A stretch of 64,000 nucleotides of DNA, taken from assembly GCA_028289195.1 (NCBI GenBank), contig JANQQR010000009.1, positions 1 through 64,000 on the forward strand. The letters are read 5' to 3'. Positions 1 through 8,934 of the stretch are shown here, piece after piece; the stretch's first letter is position 1, and every line of letters begins with the position of its first letter. The position numbers and the translations under genes are program-made. The notes under the pieces were generated by a model. That model was not told the origin of the DNA. It searched no databases and worked only from the letters and a program-made list of their open reading frames with translations. The DNA comes from Phycisphaerales bacterium. GTDB lineage: Bacteria > Planctomycetota > Phycisphaerae > Phycisphaerales > UBA1924.

Positions 1-167
1 GCCGGGACGCCCATCTCCTTCAGTTCGCCGAGCAGCGCTTCCGCCTCGTCCGCGCTGGTCCGGTACGTGAAATCGATCGCGCAGCCGCGCTCGGCCAGCG
101 CCAGCGCCGTCGCCCGGCCGACCCGCCTCGCGCCACCCGTGATCAGGGCGCGCGGGCGCTCACCCAT
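1..167 (-). CDS. SDR-family oxidoreductase, N-terminal part (runs off the window start)
   Basis: Only the first 55 codons are inside the window. The start ATG (167-165) is followed by a Rossmann nucleotide-binding turn, ITGGARRVGRA, of the TGxxxxxG type seen in classical short-chain dehydrogenases (FabG or pteridine reductase-like), then a helix and an acidic/basic second strand ending DFTYRTS. The arginine pair after TGG is common in NADPH-using members. The start overlaps the last 8 nt of the upstream small membrane protein gene, so the two are probably translationally coupled. The catalytic Ser-Tyr-Lys lies outside the window, so substrate and exact family cannot be judged. Confidence 0.8.
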   Translation of the reverse strand, partial: MGERPRALITGGARRVGRATALALAERGCAIDFTYRTSADEAEALLGELKEMGVP

Positions 168-408
168 CCCGTGTCTCCTCGGGCTCTGCGTCGGCGGCGG
201 CCCGCTTGCCAGCCTCTTCCCACGCGCTCGTCGCGGCACCGGCCTCCCGCTCGCGCCCGCTCCTGTCAGCGAGCGCGTGGGCCCGGCGCCTGAGCCAGCG
301 GGCAGCCGTCACCGCCAGAAGCGCGGCAAGGATGATCAGCACCAGCAGCAGCACCACCGCCAGCACCCGCGCCCGGGCGCTCGTGGGCAGCTGAGCCAGG
401 ACCGCCAT
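160..408 (-). CDS. small single-pass membrane protein, unknown function
   Basis: Eighty-two residues. The N-terminus is short and is followed by one strongly hydrophobic helix (roughly residues 13-37, rich in Val, Leu, Ala), then an Arg-rich stop-transfer stretch and a charged, Glu/Ala/Arg-rich cytoplasmic tail ending EPEETRDG. This is the shape of a simple inner-membrane anchor protein; no family is recognised. The stop codon overlaps the ATG of the downstream SDR gene, which argues for co-transcription. The start at 408 is chosen because it places the hydrophobic helix close to the N-terminus; longer versions read into low-complexity sequence. Confidence 0.5.
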   Translation of the reverse strand: MAVLAQLPTSARARVLAVVLLLVLIILAALLAVTAARWLRRRAHALADRSGREREAGAATSAWEEAGKRAAADAEPEETRDG

Positions 409-766
409 GGGCCCATCGAGATTGGTGGAGAGTCCCCGATTCACTCCACGACGATACCCCGCCGCGGCCGGGCTCTCCAAGTCCTTGTACCGCCTAGGCC
501 TACAGTTCTCGGAAGCAGCCGGCAGGTGAGGCCTGCGCCGTCTGAACCCGCGGGCCGGTCCAGCGGGTAGAAATAGCTGGGCCCGCCCGGGGCCCGGGAC
601 ACGATGAAGGTGCAGCGGGCCGATCGGAATCTCTGCCTCTGCGCCCAGAATGAAGGCCGGGCCGCTTCCATCCGGGATCCGGGGCAAGAAGCCCGGTCTC
701 TCGGGACAATCCAGATCTGAACCCGATAAGCCGACGAACCGTTTCGTAATGCAGGACACCATCCAC
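409..766. other. divergent intergenic region without a clear gene
   Basis: 358 bp lie between the minus-strand membrane protein and the plus-strand protease. Open frames exist on both strands but have no recognisable domain or consistent start signal. A GC-only repeat built on two GGGCCC copies (about 580-597) could form a hairpin. I see no convincing promoter hexamers. Confidence 0.4.
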
Positions 767-2998
767 ATGCCAAGCCCCACGCGCCGCCGGACGCTCGCGA
801 TCCTCCTGACCGGGACGCTTAGCGCGGCCCTCGCCGCAGCCCCCGCCGTCGCGCAGGAGGCCGACCGCCCGAGCACCGCCGTCGCCGAGGCCAACGCCGA
901 GGCGCTCGAGTCCTGGGCCGCCGACGTCTGGCGCTCCGCCCGGTCCGGTCGCGCCGGCGCCACGCTCGATCTCCTCGAGTCGGTTCCCGCCGGAGCGTTC
1001 GACGCCGAAGCCGGCAAGCTCGCCGCCAGCGCCGAGCGACTGCAGGCGAACATCGAAGAGCGCGAGAAGATGCGTGCCGAGCGCATCGAAGAGGTCCGCA
1101 CCGAGCTCCGCGAAGCCGCGGCGGAAGACGACCTTCTCGACGGCCTCCGGGCCGCGATCGAGATCGAGACGCTCAGCGCCGACACCCAGGACATCAAGTC
1201 GGATCAAGAGGTGCAGCGCCTGATCGGTCTGGCGGTCGATCGTGCCGGCGAGGCCGAGGCCGACGGCGACTGGTTGGAGGCCCACGCCCTGTACGCCCGC
1301 CTCCACCTGCTCTACGAGCAGGAGGGCACCTACAAGGACGACCTGCGCCGCCTCGCGCAGCGCCGCATGATGCTCAGGCTCTACGTGCCCGAGCGCCTCC
1401 ACGATCTGGTCAACGAACGCCGCATCGCCGACGAGGAAGAGCCGCTGCCGCCGTTCAACGCCGTCGGCGAGGACTGGCGCGAGAAGCTCGCCGGCATCGA
1501 CGACATCATGGTCATGCGGGCGATCAACACCGCCGCGACGAACCACGTCGATCGCGTCGAGATCGAGGACATCCTGATCAGCGGCCTGCTGGGCGTGAAG
1601 ACCCTCGTCACCACCAGCGACCTCTCCACGGAGTTTCCCGGGCTGGATCGCGACAACGCCCGCGAGCGGATGATCGAGTTCCTCGACGATCGCGTCGCCA
1701 CCCTCGCGCAGGGCGGCGGGCGCGACACGTTCCGCGTCCTCATCGGGACCGTCAAGGATCTCCTCGACACCAACGATCGCTCGGTCCGGCTGCCCCAGGA
1801 GGCCGTCCTCCACGAGTTCGCCGACGGCGCGATGTCCCGCCTCGACGACTTCACCTCGATCATCTGGCCCGGCGACCTCGAGCAGTTCCAGCGCACGACG
1901 CAGGGCACGTTCAAGGGCGTCGGCATCCAGATCCAGCTCAACGAAGCCAGCGAGATCGTCGTCGTTACGCCCCTCTCGGGCACGCCCGCCGCTCGCGCAG
2001 GGATCCGCGCCGGCGACCTCATCCGCAAGGTCAACGACGACTCGACCCTCGGCATGGGCCTCCTCCAGGCCGTCGATCGCATCACCGGTGAAGAGGGCAC
2101 CAAGGTGCGCCTCGGCATCGAGCGCGAGGGCGAGGAGGACATGATCGAGTACGAACTCGTGCGCGCCGAGATCCCCATCCACTCCATCAAGGGCTGGGAG
2201 CGCACGGGAGCCGACGAGCTCGACTGGAACTGGTTCGTCGATGAGAGCCACGGCATCGGCTACATCAGGCTCACCCAGTTCACCAACAACACCACCGAAG
2301 AGTTCAAGGGCGCGCTCAAGGACATGCGCCGCGAAGGTTTGAACGGCCTGATCCTCGATATGCGCGGCAACCCCGGCGGGCTGCTCTCTGAAGCCGTCGG
2401 GATCGTCGGCCAGTTCGTCGATCGCGGAGTGGTCGTGACGCAGGAAGACCACCGGGGCATGACCGTCGGTCGCGAGACCGTCCGCCCCGGCCGCAGCGCC
2501 GTTCCTGATATCCCCGTCGTGGTCCTCGTCAACGGGGGCTCGGCGAGCGCCAGCGAGATCGTCGCCGGCGCCCTCCAGGACTACGGAGAGGCCGTCATCG
2601 TCGGCGACCGATCGTTCGGCAAGGGCAGCGTCCAGCACGTGCTCCAACTCGCCGAGAACGCGGCGTTCAAGCTCACCACCCAGTACTACCGCCTGCCCGG
2701 CGCCGACGGCGCCAAGGGCCGGCTCATCCACCGGCGCCCCGGCGCCAAGGAATGGGGCATCGAGCCCGACGTGTCGGTCGAGATGCTCCCCGAGCAGTTC
2801 GCCGAGGCGTACCGCCTCCGCCAGGCCGCCGACGTCGTCGAGTTCGATCGCGACGGCAACCTCATCCCGCCGGAAGAACCCGTCGATCTGGAGAGCCTCG
2901 TCGAAGACGGGCTCGACCCGCAGCTCGAGACCGCGCTGATCCTCATCCAGTCGCAGGTCATCCCCGCCGCCAACCCGGCGCGGGCAGAACTCGACTGA
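767..2998 (+). CDS. ctpA: S41-family carboxyl-terminal processing protease (CtpA-like)
   Basis: About 743 residues. A basic N-terminus and hydrophobic stretch ending APAVAQ form a signal peptide, so the enzyme acts outside the cytoplasmic membrane. A long helical N-terminal region (about 30-370) precedes a PDZ domain (about 380-470, beginning GTFKGVGIQIQ and containing GIRAGDLI) and the S41 catalytic core. The Ser-Lys dyad is visible: Ser594 in GGSASASEI and Lys619 in RSFGKG, 25 residues apart as in E. coli Prc and plant D1 protease. Family members trim C-termini of periplasmic substrates. ATG 767 is chosen because an AGGA lies about 10 nt upstream and the signal peptide begins there; an in-frame ATG at 749 is possible. 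The long N-terminal helical domain is larger than in minimal CtpA proteins. Confidence 0.92.
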   Translation: MPSPTRRRTLAILLTGTLSAALAAAPAVAQEADRPSTAVAEANAEALESWAADVWRSARSGRAGATLDLLESVPAGAFDAEAGKLAASAERLQANIEEREKMRAERIEEVRTELREAAAEDDLLDGLRAAIEIETLSADTQDIKSDQEVQRLIGLAVDRAGEAEADGDWLEAHALYARLHLLYEQEGTYKDDLRRLAQRRMMLRLYVPERLHDLVNERRIADEEEPLPPFNAVGEDWREKLAGIDDIMVMRAINTAATNHVDRVEIEDILISGLLGVKTLVTTSDLSTEFPGLDRDNARERMIEFLDDRVATLAQGGGRDTFRVLIGTVKDLLDTNDRSVRLPQEAVLHEFADGAMSRLDDFTSIIWPGDLEQFQRTTQGTFKGVGIQIQLNEASEIVVVTPLSGTPAARAGIRAGDLIRKVNDDSTLGMGLLQAVDRITGEEGTKVRLGIEREGEEDMIEYELVRAEIPIHSIKGWERTGADELDWNWFVDESHGIGYIRLTQFTNNTTEEFKGALKDMRREGLNGLILDMRGNPGGLLSEAVGIVGQFVDRGVVVTQEDHRGMTVGRETVRPGRSAVPDIPVVVLVNGGSASASEIVAGALQDYGEAVIVGDRSFGKGSVQHVLQLAENAAFKLTTQYYRLPGADGAKGRLIHRRPGAKEWGIEPDVSVEMLPEQFAEAYRLRQAADVVEFDRDGNLIPPEEPVDLESLVEDGLDPQLETALILIQSQVIPAANPARAELD

Positions 2999-3022
2999 GC
3001 CCGCGCCTCATCGACGCGCCGG

Positions 3023-3727
3023 ATGCGCGCCGATATCCATGGTGTGAGCGCAGAGCGAACACGGACAGGAATCTCGAACCCGACGCGCACCCTCGTCGTC
3101 TCGGACGGGGGCCTCGCGTCGCTCGTCGCGTGCTTCCTCGTCGAGGACCCGCAGTCGGTCGTCGTGTGGTCGCCTCCCGCCGGGGCCGAACTCCTGGATC
3201 TCCCCGGCGTCCCGACCGACGAGCACAACACCAGAGCCGCGAAGCGCCAGTCCGACGCGCTGGCCTTCGGGGGGTGCCTCGTCTCCCCGCCACTCGCAGA
3301 TCTGGCGCCGGTCGGCACAGCCCCGGCCTGGAACATCCTCGCACGAGCATGCCTGGACGCCGCGAGCGCCGGCTGCACATCGGTCTCGTGGCCGATCTCC
3401 TGCGGTGCCGACGCCGGTCGCCTGGCCGATGCCGCCGAAGCCGCGCGCCTCGTTGCCCGCCTTCAGATGCTCCCCCCGGTACCGGGGGGTAAGGCGCCGC
3501 GCGAGCCCCTCGAGGTCACGCTCCCGGTCGCCGATCTCGACGCCCAGAACCTCGCCGATCTCGCCCTGGACCTCGACGTGCCCCTCCAGGCCCTCTGGTG
3601 GCGTTGCCCACAGGCCGGCCACACGCCCGCCGGCATCGACGCGGGCCTCGCCTGGGACCCTGTCCTGCGGGATGTGGCCGCCTCCAGGGGCGTGATCTGG
3701 GACGCCGAAGCAGTCGGCCTCGCCTGA
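3023..3727 (+). CDS. conserved-looking protein of unknown function, possible degenerate PP-loop fold
   Basis: 234 residues if started at 3023; a GTG at 3044 in the same frame is an alternative. After a short polar leader comes LVVSDGGLASLVACFL, which resembles the strand-loop-helix of PP-loop ATPases (S-G-G-x-D-S) such as QueC but lacks the key Asp-Ser. The rest alternates strands and helices and ends with WWRCPQAGHTPAG. There is no signal peptide, so it is probably cytoplasmic. It sits between the protease and rplU with no close operon signal. I do not recognise a family; the PP-loop comparison is inference only. Confidence 0.5.
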   Translation: MRADIHGVSAERTRTGISNPTRTLVVSDGGLASLVACFLVEDPQSVVVWSPPAGAELLDLPGVPTDEHNTRAAKRQSDALAFGGCLVSPPLADLAPVGTAPAWNILARACLDAASAGCTSVSWPISCGADAGRLADAAEAARLVARLQMLPPVPGGKAPREPLEVTLPVADLDAQNLADLALDLDVPLQALWWRCPQAGHTPAGIDAGLAWDPVLRDVAASRGVIWDAEAVGLA

Positions 3728-3864
3728 GCCCGCTCCTGGCGCCGGCGAACCCCCCAGATTTGCCAGAATCGTCGGAATCGCTACACTGCTCGGCTCGGCC
3801 CGCTCCCGGCGAGGCCGTTCGACGCCCCCGCGCGGGCCCCAGAGATTCCCAGGAGCGACTAGCG

Positions 3865-4185
3865 ATGTACGCGATCATCGAGGACAGCGGAACCCAGCTC
3901 AAGGCCGAGGTCGGCTCGACCCTGAACATCGACATCCGTGATCTCGATGACAGCGCCACGAGCGTCACCTTCGATCGCGTCCTGCTCGTCGGCGAGGGCG
4001 ACAAGCCCGCGACCGTCGGCAAGCCCTACGTCGACGGCGCCACCGTCACGGCCGACATCGTCGAGCGTCAGTTCAAGGACAAGAAGATCGTCTCGGTGAA
4101 GTACAAGCGGCGCAAGGGCCAGCGCACCAAGCAGGGCCACCGCCAGAAGCTGATGAAGGTCAAGGTCAGCGCGATCAACGCCTGA
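3865..4185 (+). CDS. rplU: 50S ribosomal protein L21
   Basis: 106 residues, the normal length for bL21. It begins MYAIIEDSGTQ and has the typical C-terminal basic block KYKRRKGQRTKQGHRQK followed by MKVKVSAI, which binds 23S rRNA domain VI. The ATG at 3865 has CAGGAG 9 nt upstream. A TACACT hexamer near 3780 is a possible -10 box, giving a leader of about 75 nt. In most bacteria rpmA (L27) follows directly; here the next gene is convergent lptD, 18 bp away, so L21 stands alone. Confidence 0.96.
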   Translation: MYAIIEDSGTQLKAEVGSTLNIDIRDLDDSATSVTFDRVLLVGEGDKPATVGKPYVDGATVTADIVERQFKDKKIVSVKYKRRKGQRTKQGHRQKLMKVKVSAINA

Positions 4186-4203
4186 TCCCCTCCCGCCCGG
4201 CGA

Positions 4204-7200
4204 TCAGCTCCCCCCGAACGGTCCGGACTCCAGACGCGACGCCCCCATCGGCGCCGGCTGTCCTGTCTCACGCTCGTACAGATCCCGGGTGAACACGCGG
4301 CTGCGTGTCTCGCCCCGCGCACCGACCGGGCGGACCGAGAACCCGATCGACACCTCGTCCCCGATGTTGTCGAAGTCCACGCCGACCTCGACCGTCACTT
4401 GCGGGAACCGGCGCATCACCCGGAAGCCAAGGTCCTGGAAGTCGTCTTCATCGAGTTCGTAGTCGATCGAGGCGCTGGCCGCGTACCGGCGGGTGAGCTC
4501 GTACGCGGCGCCGAACTGCAGCACCTCGGAGTCCGGCTCCTCGAGATACCGGTACTCGAGGTACGAGCGGAACCCGTTGCCATGATCGACCACCGCGCCG
4601 CCCGAGAGGCGAGCGGTCGAGCGCTCGGCCACGTCGTACACGAGACTGCTCGAGAGCGTCAGCGCACCCGTCAAACGGAGGATGAGGTCGTTGTCGACGA
4701 ACTCGCCCAGGTTGGACGACTCCGGGCGTGACTCGTTGAACCGACCGTAGGGCGACTCCGGATCCACATTGTTCGAGGACCACACGTAGTCCGTGTCGAT
4801 CACGAGCCAGTCCACGCTGCGGCGCGCACCGGCGGGCCCGCGCTTCGTCTGCCACGTGTTCCGGATGCCCGCGCGGATCGACGTGCCCGAGGCGATCGAC
4901 TCGACGCTCTCGTCGTACACGGGCAGGTCTTCCTGGTCCACGTTCGTGTCGCTGGTCCACACTGTCACGCTCGGTTCGATCAGGTGACGGATCTGGTGGA
5001 GATCCCAGAACCGGGACTCCACGCCCTGGTCGACCTTCTGCAGCGTCGTCGCGAGGCGCACGCCCACCGAGCCCCACGCGCGCAGCGAGTCGTTCGACTC
5101 CGTCTCGCCCGCCGCCGTCGTGAAGTCGTCGAAGTCCGTGTCGTACAGGGTCAGCCGACCGACAGCGAACGGCACGATGTTCAACGCCCCCGCCGACAGC
5201 GGCATCTCGATCGCGTGACGCGTGTCCAGGCGGTTCACCGTGTCCTCGTTCAGCCCCTGGTCGCGCAGCGCGTCGCCGATCGACTCGTCCGCTCCGATCC
5301 CGAAAACCGCCTCGGCGTCGCGATCGGTCTGGAATCCGAGCTCCTCCATCGTCGGCTCGGTGAAATGCAGACGCATGCGGCTGTACCGCGTCTCGCTCGT
5401 GTAGCTGAAGAGGCTGCCGAAGAGGTTGTCGCCAACCCGCGCGTACGTGAGCTCGGGCAGCTTCTCGACCTGGTACCCCAGGCTCTGCAGCTGGTACTGG
5501 TTGACCGCGAAGTCGGTGAACGGGCCGCGCAGCTCCGCCGACAGCAGCGAGCGGTCGTCGAGGCGCCGTGCGTAGGCGGAGTTCGTGAACTCCCGCCCTT
5601 CCTCGGCGAGGTCGCGGAAGAACGCTGGGACGAACGTCTCGTCGCTGACCCACGCGCCCTCGAGGAACAGCGTCCAGTTGTCGTTCAGACGCCAGATCTG
5701 CTCGGCCATCACCAGGCCGCGGTGCTCGTTGTCCTGGTCGATCTCCCCGCCGCTCGGGAGCTTGTCCGTGCCGTTGTCGAACATGTAGTAGCCAAAGAGC
5801 GAGCCCTCGGCCTCGTTCGTCCGCCAGTCGAGGTCCGCGCCGATGGCGAACCCGCGGTCGAGGTAACCGTCCAGGAGCAGGCTCGCCCGGTTCCCCTCGG
5901 CCGGATCGAGACCGAGCAATGTGTACATGTCCCAACTCGTGGCGATCAGGGGGCTGCCCCGAAGGCTGCCGACCTTGACCTCCTCGATCGCGTACCTCGT
6001 GACCTCACCCCGGACTCGAGGCCACCAGAACAGCGGCACGTTGCCCGCCATGAACGTCACATGCTCGGCGTCGGCGTAGTTCCGCTCCCGGGTCCCCGCG
6101 ACCGGGTCCGCGGGCGCCCGCGTGATCGTCACCTGGCGAGCCCCGATCGAGAAGTGGGGCTCGGCGAACCCGGTGTTCGCAAGCGTGACGTTCTGCGCTG
6201 TCCATTGGTTCTGGGCCTCCTGGCGGATCGCATCGGCCCGCACATACAGCGGCATCCCGCGCCGAGAGTCGTAGGCCCAGAACACACCGTCGAGGATGAT
6301 CGCTTGCTCTGTCAGCACGTCGTAGTAGATCTTCGAGCCGCGCAGCGCGTAGCCCGAGCTGGCGATGTTCACATCACCCTCGAGGTACACCCCGCGGATC
6401 GCCCCGAGATCGAACCTCGCCGCATTCGGGTCCGCGTCCGGCTCGAAGAACACCACCGCGTCCTGTGCGCGGAGTTCAACCGATCGCGACCCGCCGGCGC
6501 CCTCGATCCCGCCGCTCTCCGTGATGCGTGTGTATTGCGCCGTGAACCCGCCGGAGGCGATCGCCGCCCACGCGCCGTCATCCTCGCGGGTAAGCACGAT
6601 GTCGCCCCCGGGGGCGAACGCGAAAACGCCGTCGACCGGCACGATCGCGGCGCTCCGCTCCGCCGGCGCCATGGAGCCGCGATCGTCGGGCGGCAGCGAC
6701 GCGAGCACACGCTCCGTCGCCGAAGGCTCCCGTGGGAAACTCTGACCGGTCTGGCGGAGGACGCCGCGGAGATAGCGCGCCAATCGCTGCTCGCCCTCTC
6801 GGACGAACGGGTCGTCCGGCCGCGAAGGCTCGAGGATGTCCGGGCGCAGGCGGGCGCCGCTGTTGAGGATGATCCCCGTGACCAGAAGGCGATCGCCCTC
6901 CTGAGCGGCCAGCGCTTCAGACGCGAGCCCGCCCGAGGCGTCCTGCATGTACACCGCGACCTGGTCGGCCTCCTGCGAGCCCACCAGCACGGGCTCCAGC
7001 CAGACGACCGCTTTCCTGGCTCGGTAGGTGTACGGCCCGAGCGTGACCTCCACCTGACGATCGAGCAGCACCCGCGTGACCTGGCCGTCCTGCCACGACC
7101 ACGCCCGCGCGCCCGTCAGGACGATCTCTCCGCGCTCCGGGAAGGTCGGCAGCGTCAGGCCGCTGAATCCCAGGCCGTCGATGACGGGCTGGCCGCGTGC

Positions 7201-7287
7201 CGGGAGCACGGGCATCACGACCACGCAAAAGGCGGCCGCCAATGCCGCGACCCAGCGCCCTGACAGCCTGCGTCCGTGCCTATCCAA
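4204..7287 (-). CDS. lptD: LptD-like LPS-assembly outer-membrane protein
   Basis: About 1027 residues from the TTG at 7287; a longer TTG version to 7389 exists but adds low-complexity sequence. The N-terminus has a signal peptide (WVAALAAAFCVVVMPVLPARG). The first half contains OstA/LptA-like beta-jelly-roll repeats, including the typical passage on altered sites and vectors (ARQVTITRAPAD, then GNVPLFWWPRVRGEV near residue 450). The second half is a long array of alternating strands with aromatic ends, as expected for the LptD beta-barrel that places lipopolysaccharide in the outer leaflet with LptE. It is longer than E. coli LptD (784 aa). It is divergent from the HD-GYP gene; presence of LptD implies a true outer membrane. 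Confidence 0.82.
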   Translation of the reverse strand: MDRHGRRLSGRWVAALAAAFCVVVMPVLPARGQPVIDGLGFSGLTLPTFPERGEIVLTGARAWSWQDGQVTRVLLDRQVEVTLGPYTYRARKAVVWLEPVLVGSQEADQVAVYMQDASGGLASEALAAQEGDRLLVTGIILNSGARLRPDILEPSRPDDPFVREGEQRLARYLRGVLRQTGQSFPREPSATERVLASLPPDDRGSMAPAERSAAIVPVDGVFAFAPGGDIVLTREDDGAWAAIASGGFTAQYTRITESGGIEGAGGSRSVELRAQDAVVFFEPDADPNAARFDLGAIRGVYLEGDVNIASSGYALRGSKIYYDVLTEQAIILDGVFWAYDSRRGMPLYVRADAIRQEAQNQWTAQNVTLANTGFAEPHFSIGARQVTITRAPADPVAGTRERNYADAEHVTFMAGNVPLFWWPRVRGEVTRYAIEEVKVGSLRGSPLIATSWDMYTLLGLDPAEGNRASLLLDGYLDRGFAIGADLDWRTNEAEGSLFGYYMFDNGTDKLPSGGEIDQDNEHRGLVMAEQIWRLNDNWTLFLEGAWVSDETFVPAFFRDLAEEGREFTNSAYARRLDDRSLLSAELRGPFTDFAVNQYQLQSLGYQVEKLPELTYARVGDNLFGSLFSYTSETRYSRMRLHFTEPTMEELGFQTDRDAEAVFGIGADESIGDALRDQGLNEDTVNRLDTRHAIEMPLSAGALNIVPFAVGRLTLYDTDFDDFTTAAGETESNDSLRAWGSVGVRLATTLQKVDQGVESRFWDLHQIRHLIEPSVTVWTSDTNVDQEDLPVYDESVESIASGTSIRAGIRNTWQTKRGPAGARRSVDWLVIDTDYVWSSNNVDPESPYGRFNESRPESSNLGEFVDNDLILRLTGALTLSSSLVYDVAERSTARLSGGAVVDHGNGFRSYLEYRYLEEPDSEVLQFGAAYELTRRYAASASIDYELDEDDFQDLGFRVMRRFPQVTVEVGVDFDNIGDEVSIGFSVRPVGARGETRSRVFTRDLYERETGQPAPMGASRLESGPFGGS

Positions 7288-7459
7288 GGAGCGCGATGCT
7301 ACCGGGGCACGCCCGAACCCGCCACGACGGGGCCCGGTTTTCGGACCCTGACCCCGGTGGAGTTCTGCGCCGGGGCCGCCCTGCGTCAAGTCGGCCCGCC
7401 GCTGACCCGACTACCTCGAAACAGGGCGGATCCGCCAGACCCGCCGAGGGATTCACGAC

Positions 7460-8926
7460 GTGGCCGAACCCAAAGCCAAGAGCAGCACCCCGACGCCCCC
7501 GTCGCGCTTCTATCCCGTCGATGTCGACGCGATCGATCACGACGTGCTGCAGCTCGACCTCTATATGTGGCACGAGCGCTCGCCGCGACCGGTCCTCTAC
7601 CGCGCACAAGGGGTCGAGTTCAGCGAGCGGGACCGGCGCGAGCTCCTCTCCAACGGCGTCGAGACCCTCTTCATCCCTGACCAGCAGCACGCCGTCTACC
7701 GGGAGATGCTCGCCCGGCGGATCGACGACTGCTTCGAGGAGCCCGACTGCGCGCCCCAGGAGCGCGCCGCCGCGGCGCTGCACGTCTGCCGGCGCGCCGT
7801 CGAGGACGTCCTCATGCTCCCCGATCGCGCCGAGTCAGTCGCCGCGGTCAGCGCTGTCAGCAAGGCCCTCTCCAAGTGGTCGCAGCAGAACCCCAAGGTC
7901 TTCTCCTATCTGCTCGACCTCGGCGCCCACGACTTCTACACGCTCACGCACATGATCAACGTCGGCGTCGGCTGCGCGATGCTGGCCCACCAGCTGCGCC
8001 CGAAAGACGCCGAGTTCATCAGCGACTGCCTGCAGGGGGGCCTGCTCCACGACCTGGGCAAGCGCGGCATCCCCGAAGACATCCTCTGCAAGGAAGGTCG
8101 CCTCGACCCCGGTGAGTGGGAGATGGTCCGCAAGCACCCCGCCCTCGGATACGCCGAGCTCTCCAAGGCGGAGAGCGTTCCCCCGCGGGTGCTGGAGATC
8201 GTGCGCGACCACCACGAGCGCCTCGACGCCGAGGGATACCCCCGGGGAATCTCCGGCGACTCGATCGGCCTCCACACACGGATCTGCACCGTCGTCGATT
8301 GCTTCGACGCCGTGGTCTCCAAGCGTCCCTATCGCGACCCGATCCACCCCAGCGGCGCTATCAAGCTGCTCACCGATGTCGCCGGCACGATCGTCGACCA
8401 CGAGGTGCTGCTCGCCTGGGCGAAGCTCGTCAACACCCTGCTCGCCGAGGACCCGCAGCGCACCAAGGGTCTGAAGCCGGGCGAGTCGATCGGGCCATCG
8501 GTCACGAACCTCCTGCCCCGGCCCATGGTGCAGGAGTTCACCCAGCCGCCCGCCGCGCAAGTCTCGACGATCGGCGCCGACAACCGGCGCCGCTTCCCGC
8601 GCAAGCGTTGTCAGGCCACGATCCGCGCGACCTTCCTGCGACAGGGCAAGGCCGCTCCCGTGCTCCCGGGTGAGTCGGTCGATCTGCGCATGCTCGACAT
8701 CGCCAAGGGCGGCGTCCTGCTCCAGAGCGACTGGCCCTTCACGCTCGGCGACGTGCTCGTGCTGATGTTCCCGCAGGGCGATGCACCGCCGATCCGCCTG
8801 CACGCGCGGGTGGTGCGCGTGCGCAAGGACTCCGGCGAAGACGGCAAGTGGGTCTCCGGCGTGCGCTTCATCGCCGAGAGCGAGCTCCGCGCAAGCAGCG
8901 GCGCGGGCAGCCGGAAAGCGTCCTAG
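7460..8926 (+). CDS. HD-GYP phosphodiesterase with C-terminal PilZ domain
   Basis: 488 residues from GTG 7460. An N-terminal DUF3391-like region (about 15-130) is followed by an HD-GYP domain: metal-binding His197-Asp198 in LLHDLGKRGI, His251-His252 in DHHERLD, and GYP at 259-261. HD-GYP proteins hydrolyse cyclic di-GMP. A PilZ domain starts near residue 375 with the RRRFPRKR binding motif and continues with DIAKGG, the D/NxSxxG equivalent, then a beta-barrel. So one protein both binds and probably breaks down c-di-GMP, with PilZ as a likely allosteric sensor. There is no membrane segment, so it is cytosolic. An unusual stretch between HD-GYP and PilZ has no recognisable fold. Confidence 0.9.
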   Translation: MAEPKAKSSTPTPPSRFYPVDVDAIDHDVLQLDLYMWHERSPRPVLYRAQGVEFSERDRRELLSNGVETLFIPDQQHAVYREMLARRIDDCFEEPDCAPQERAAAALHVCRRAVEDVLMLPDRAESVAAVSAVSKALSKWSQQNPKVFSYLLDLGAHDFYTLTHMINVGVGCAMLAHQLRPKDAEFISDCLQGGLLHDLGKRGIPEDILCKEGRLDPGEWEMVRKHPALGYAELSKAESVPPRVLEIVRDHHERLDAEGYPRGISGDSIGLHTRICTVVDCFDAVVSKRPYRDPIHPSGAIKLLTDVAGTIVDHEVLLAWAKLVNTLLAEDPQRTKGLKPGESIGPSVTNLLPRPMVQEFTQPPAAQVSTIGADNRRRFPRKRCQATIRATFLRQGKAAPVLPGESVDLRMLDIAKGGVLLQSDWPFTLGDVLVLMFPQGDAPPIRLHARVVRVRKDSGEDGKWVSGVRFIAESELRASSGAGSRKAS

Positions 8927-8934
8927 AGATCAAC

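Noticed and set aside
500-2731. Long open frame antisense to the CtpA-like protease (743 codons)
   Set aside because: It mirrors the codons of the real gene; high GC at third positions keeps antisense frames open. No signal peptide or domain, whereas the sense frame has an intact S41 active site.
4984-7263. Long open frame on the plus strand inside lptD
   Set aside because: Arg/Val/Glu-rich sequence without any motif; antisense shadow of LptD.
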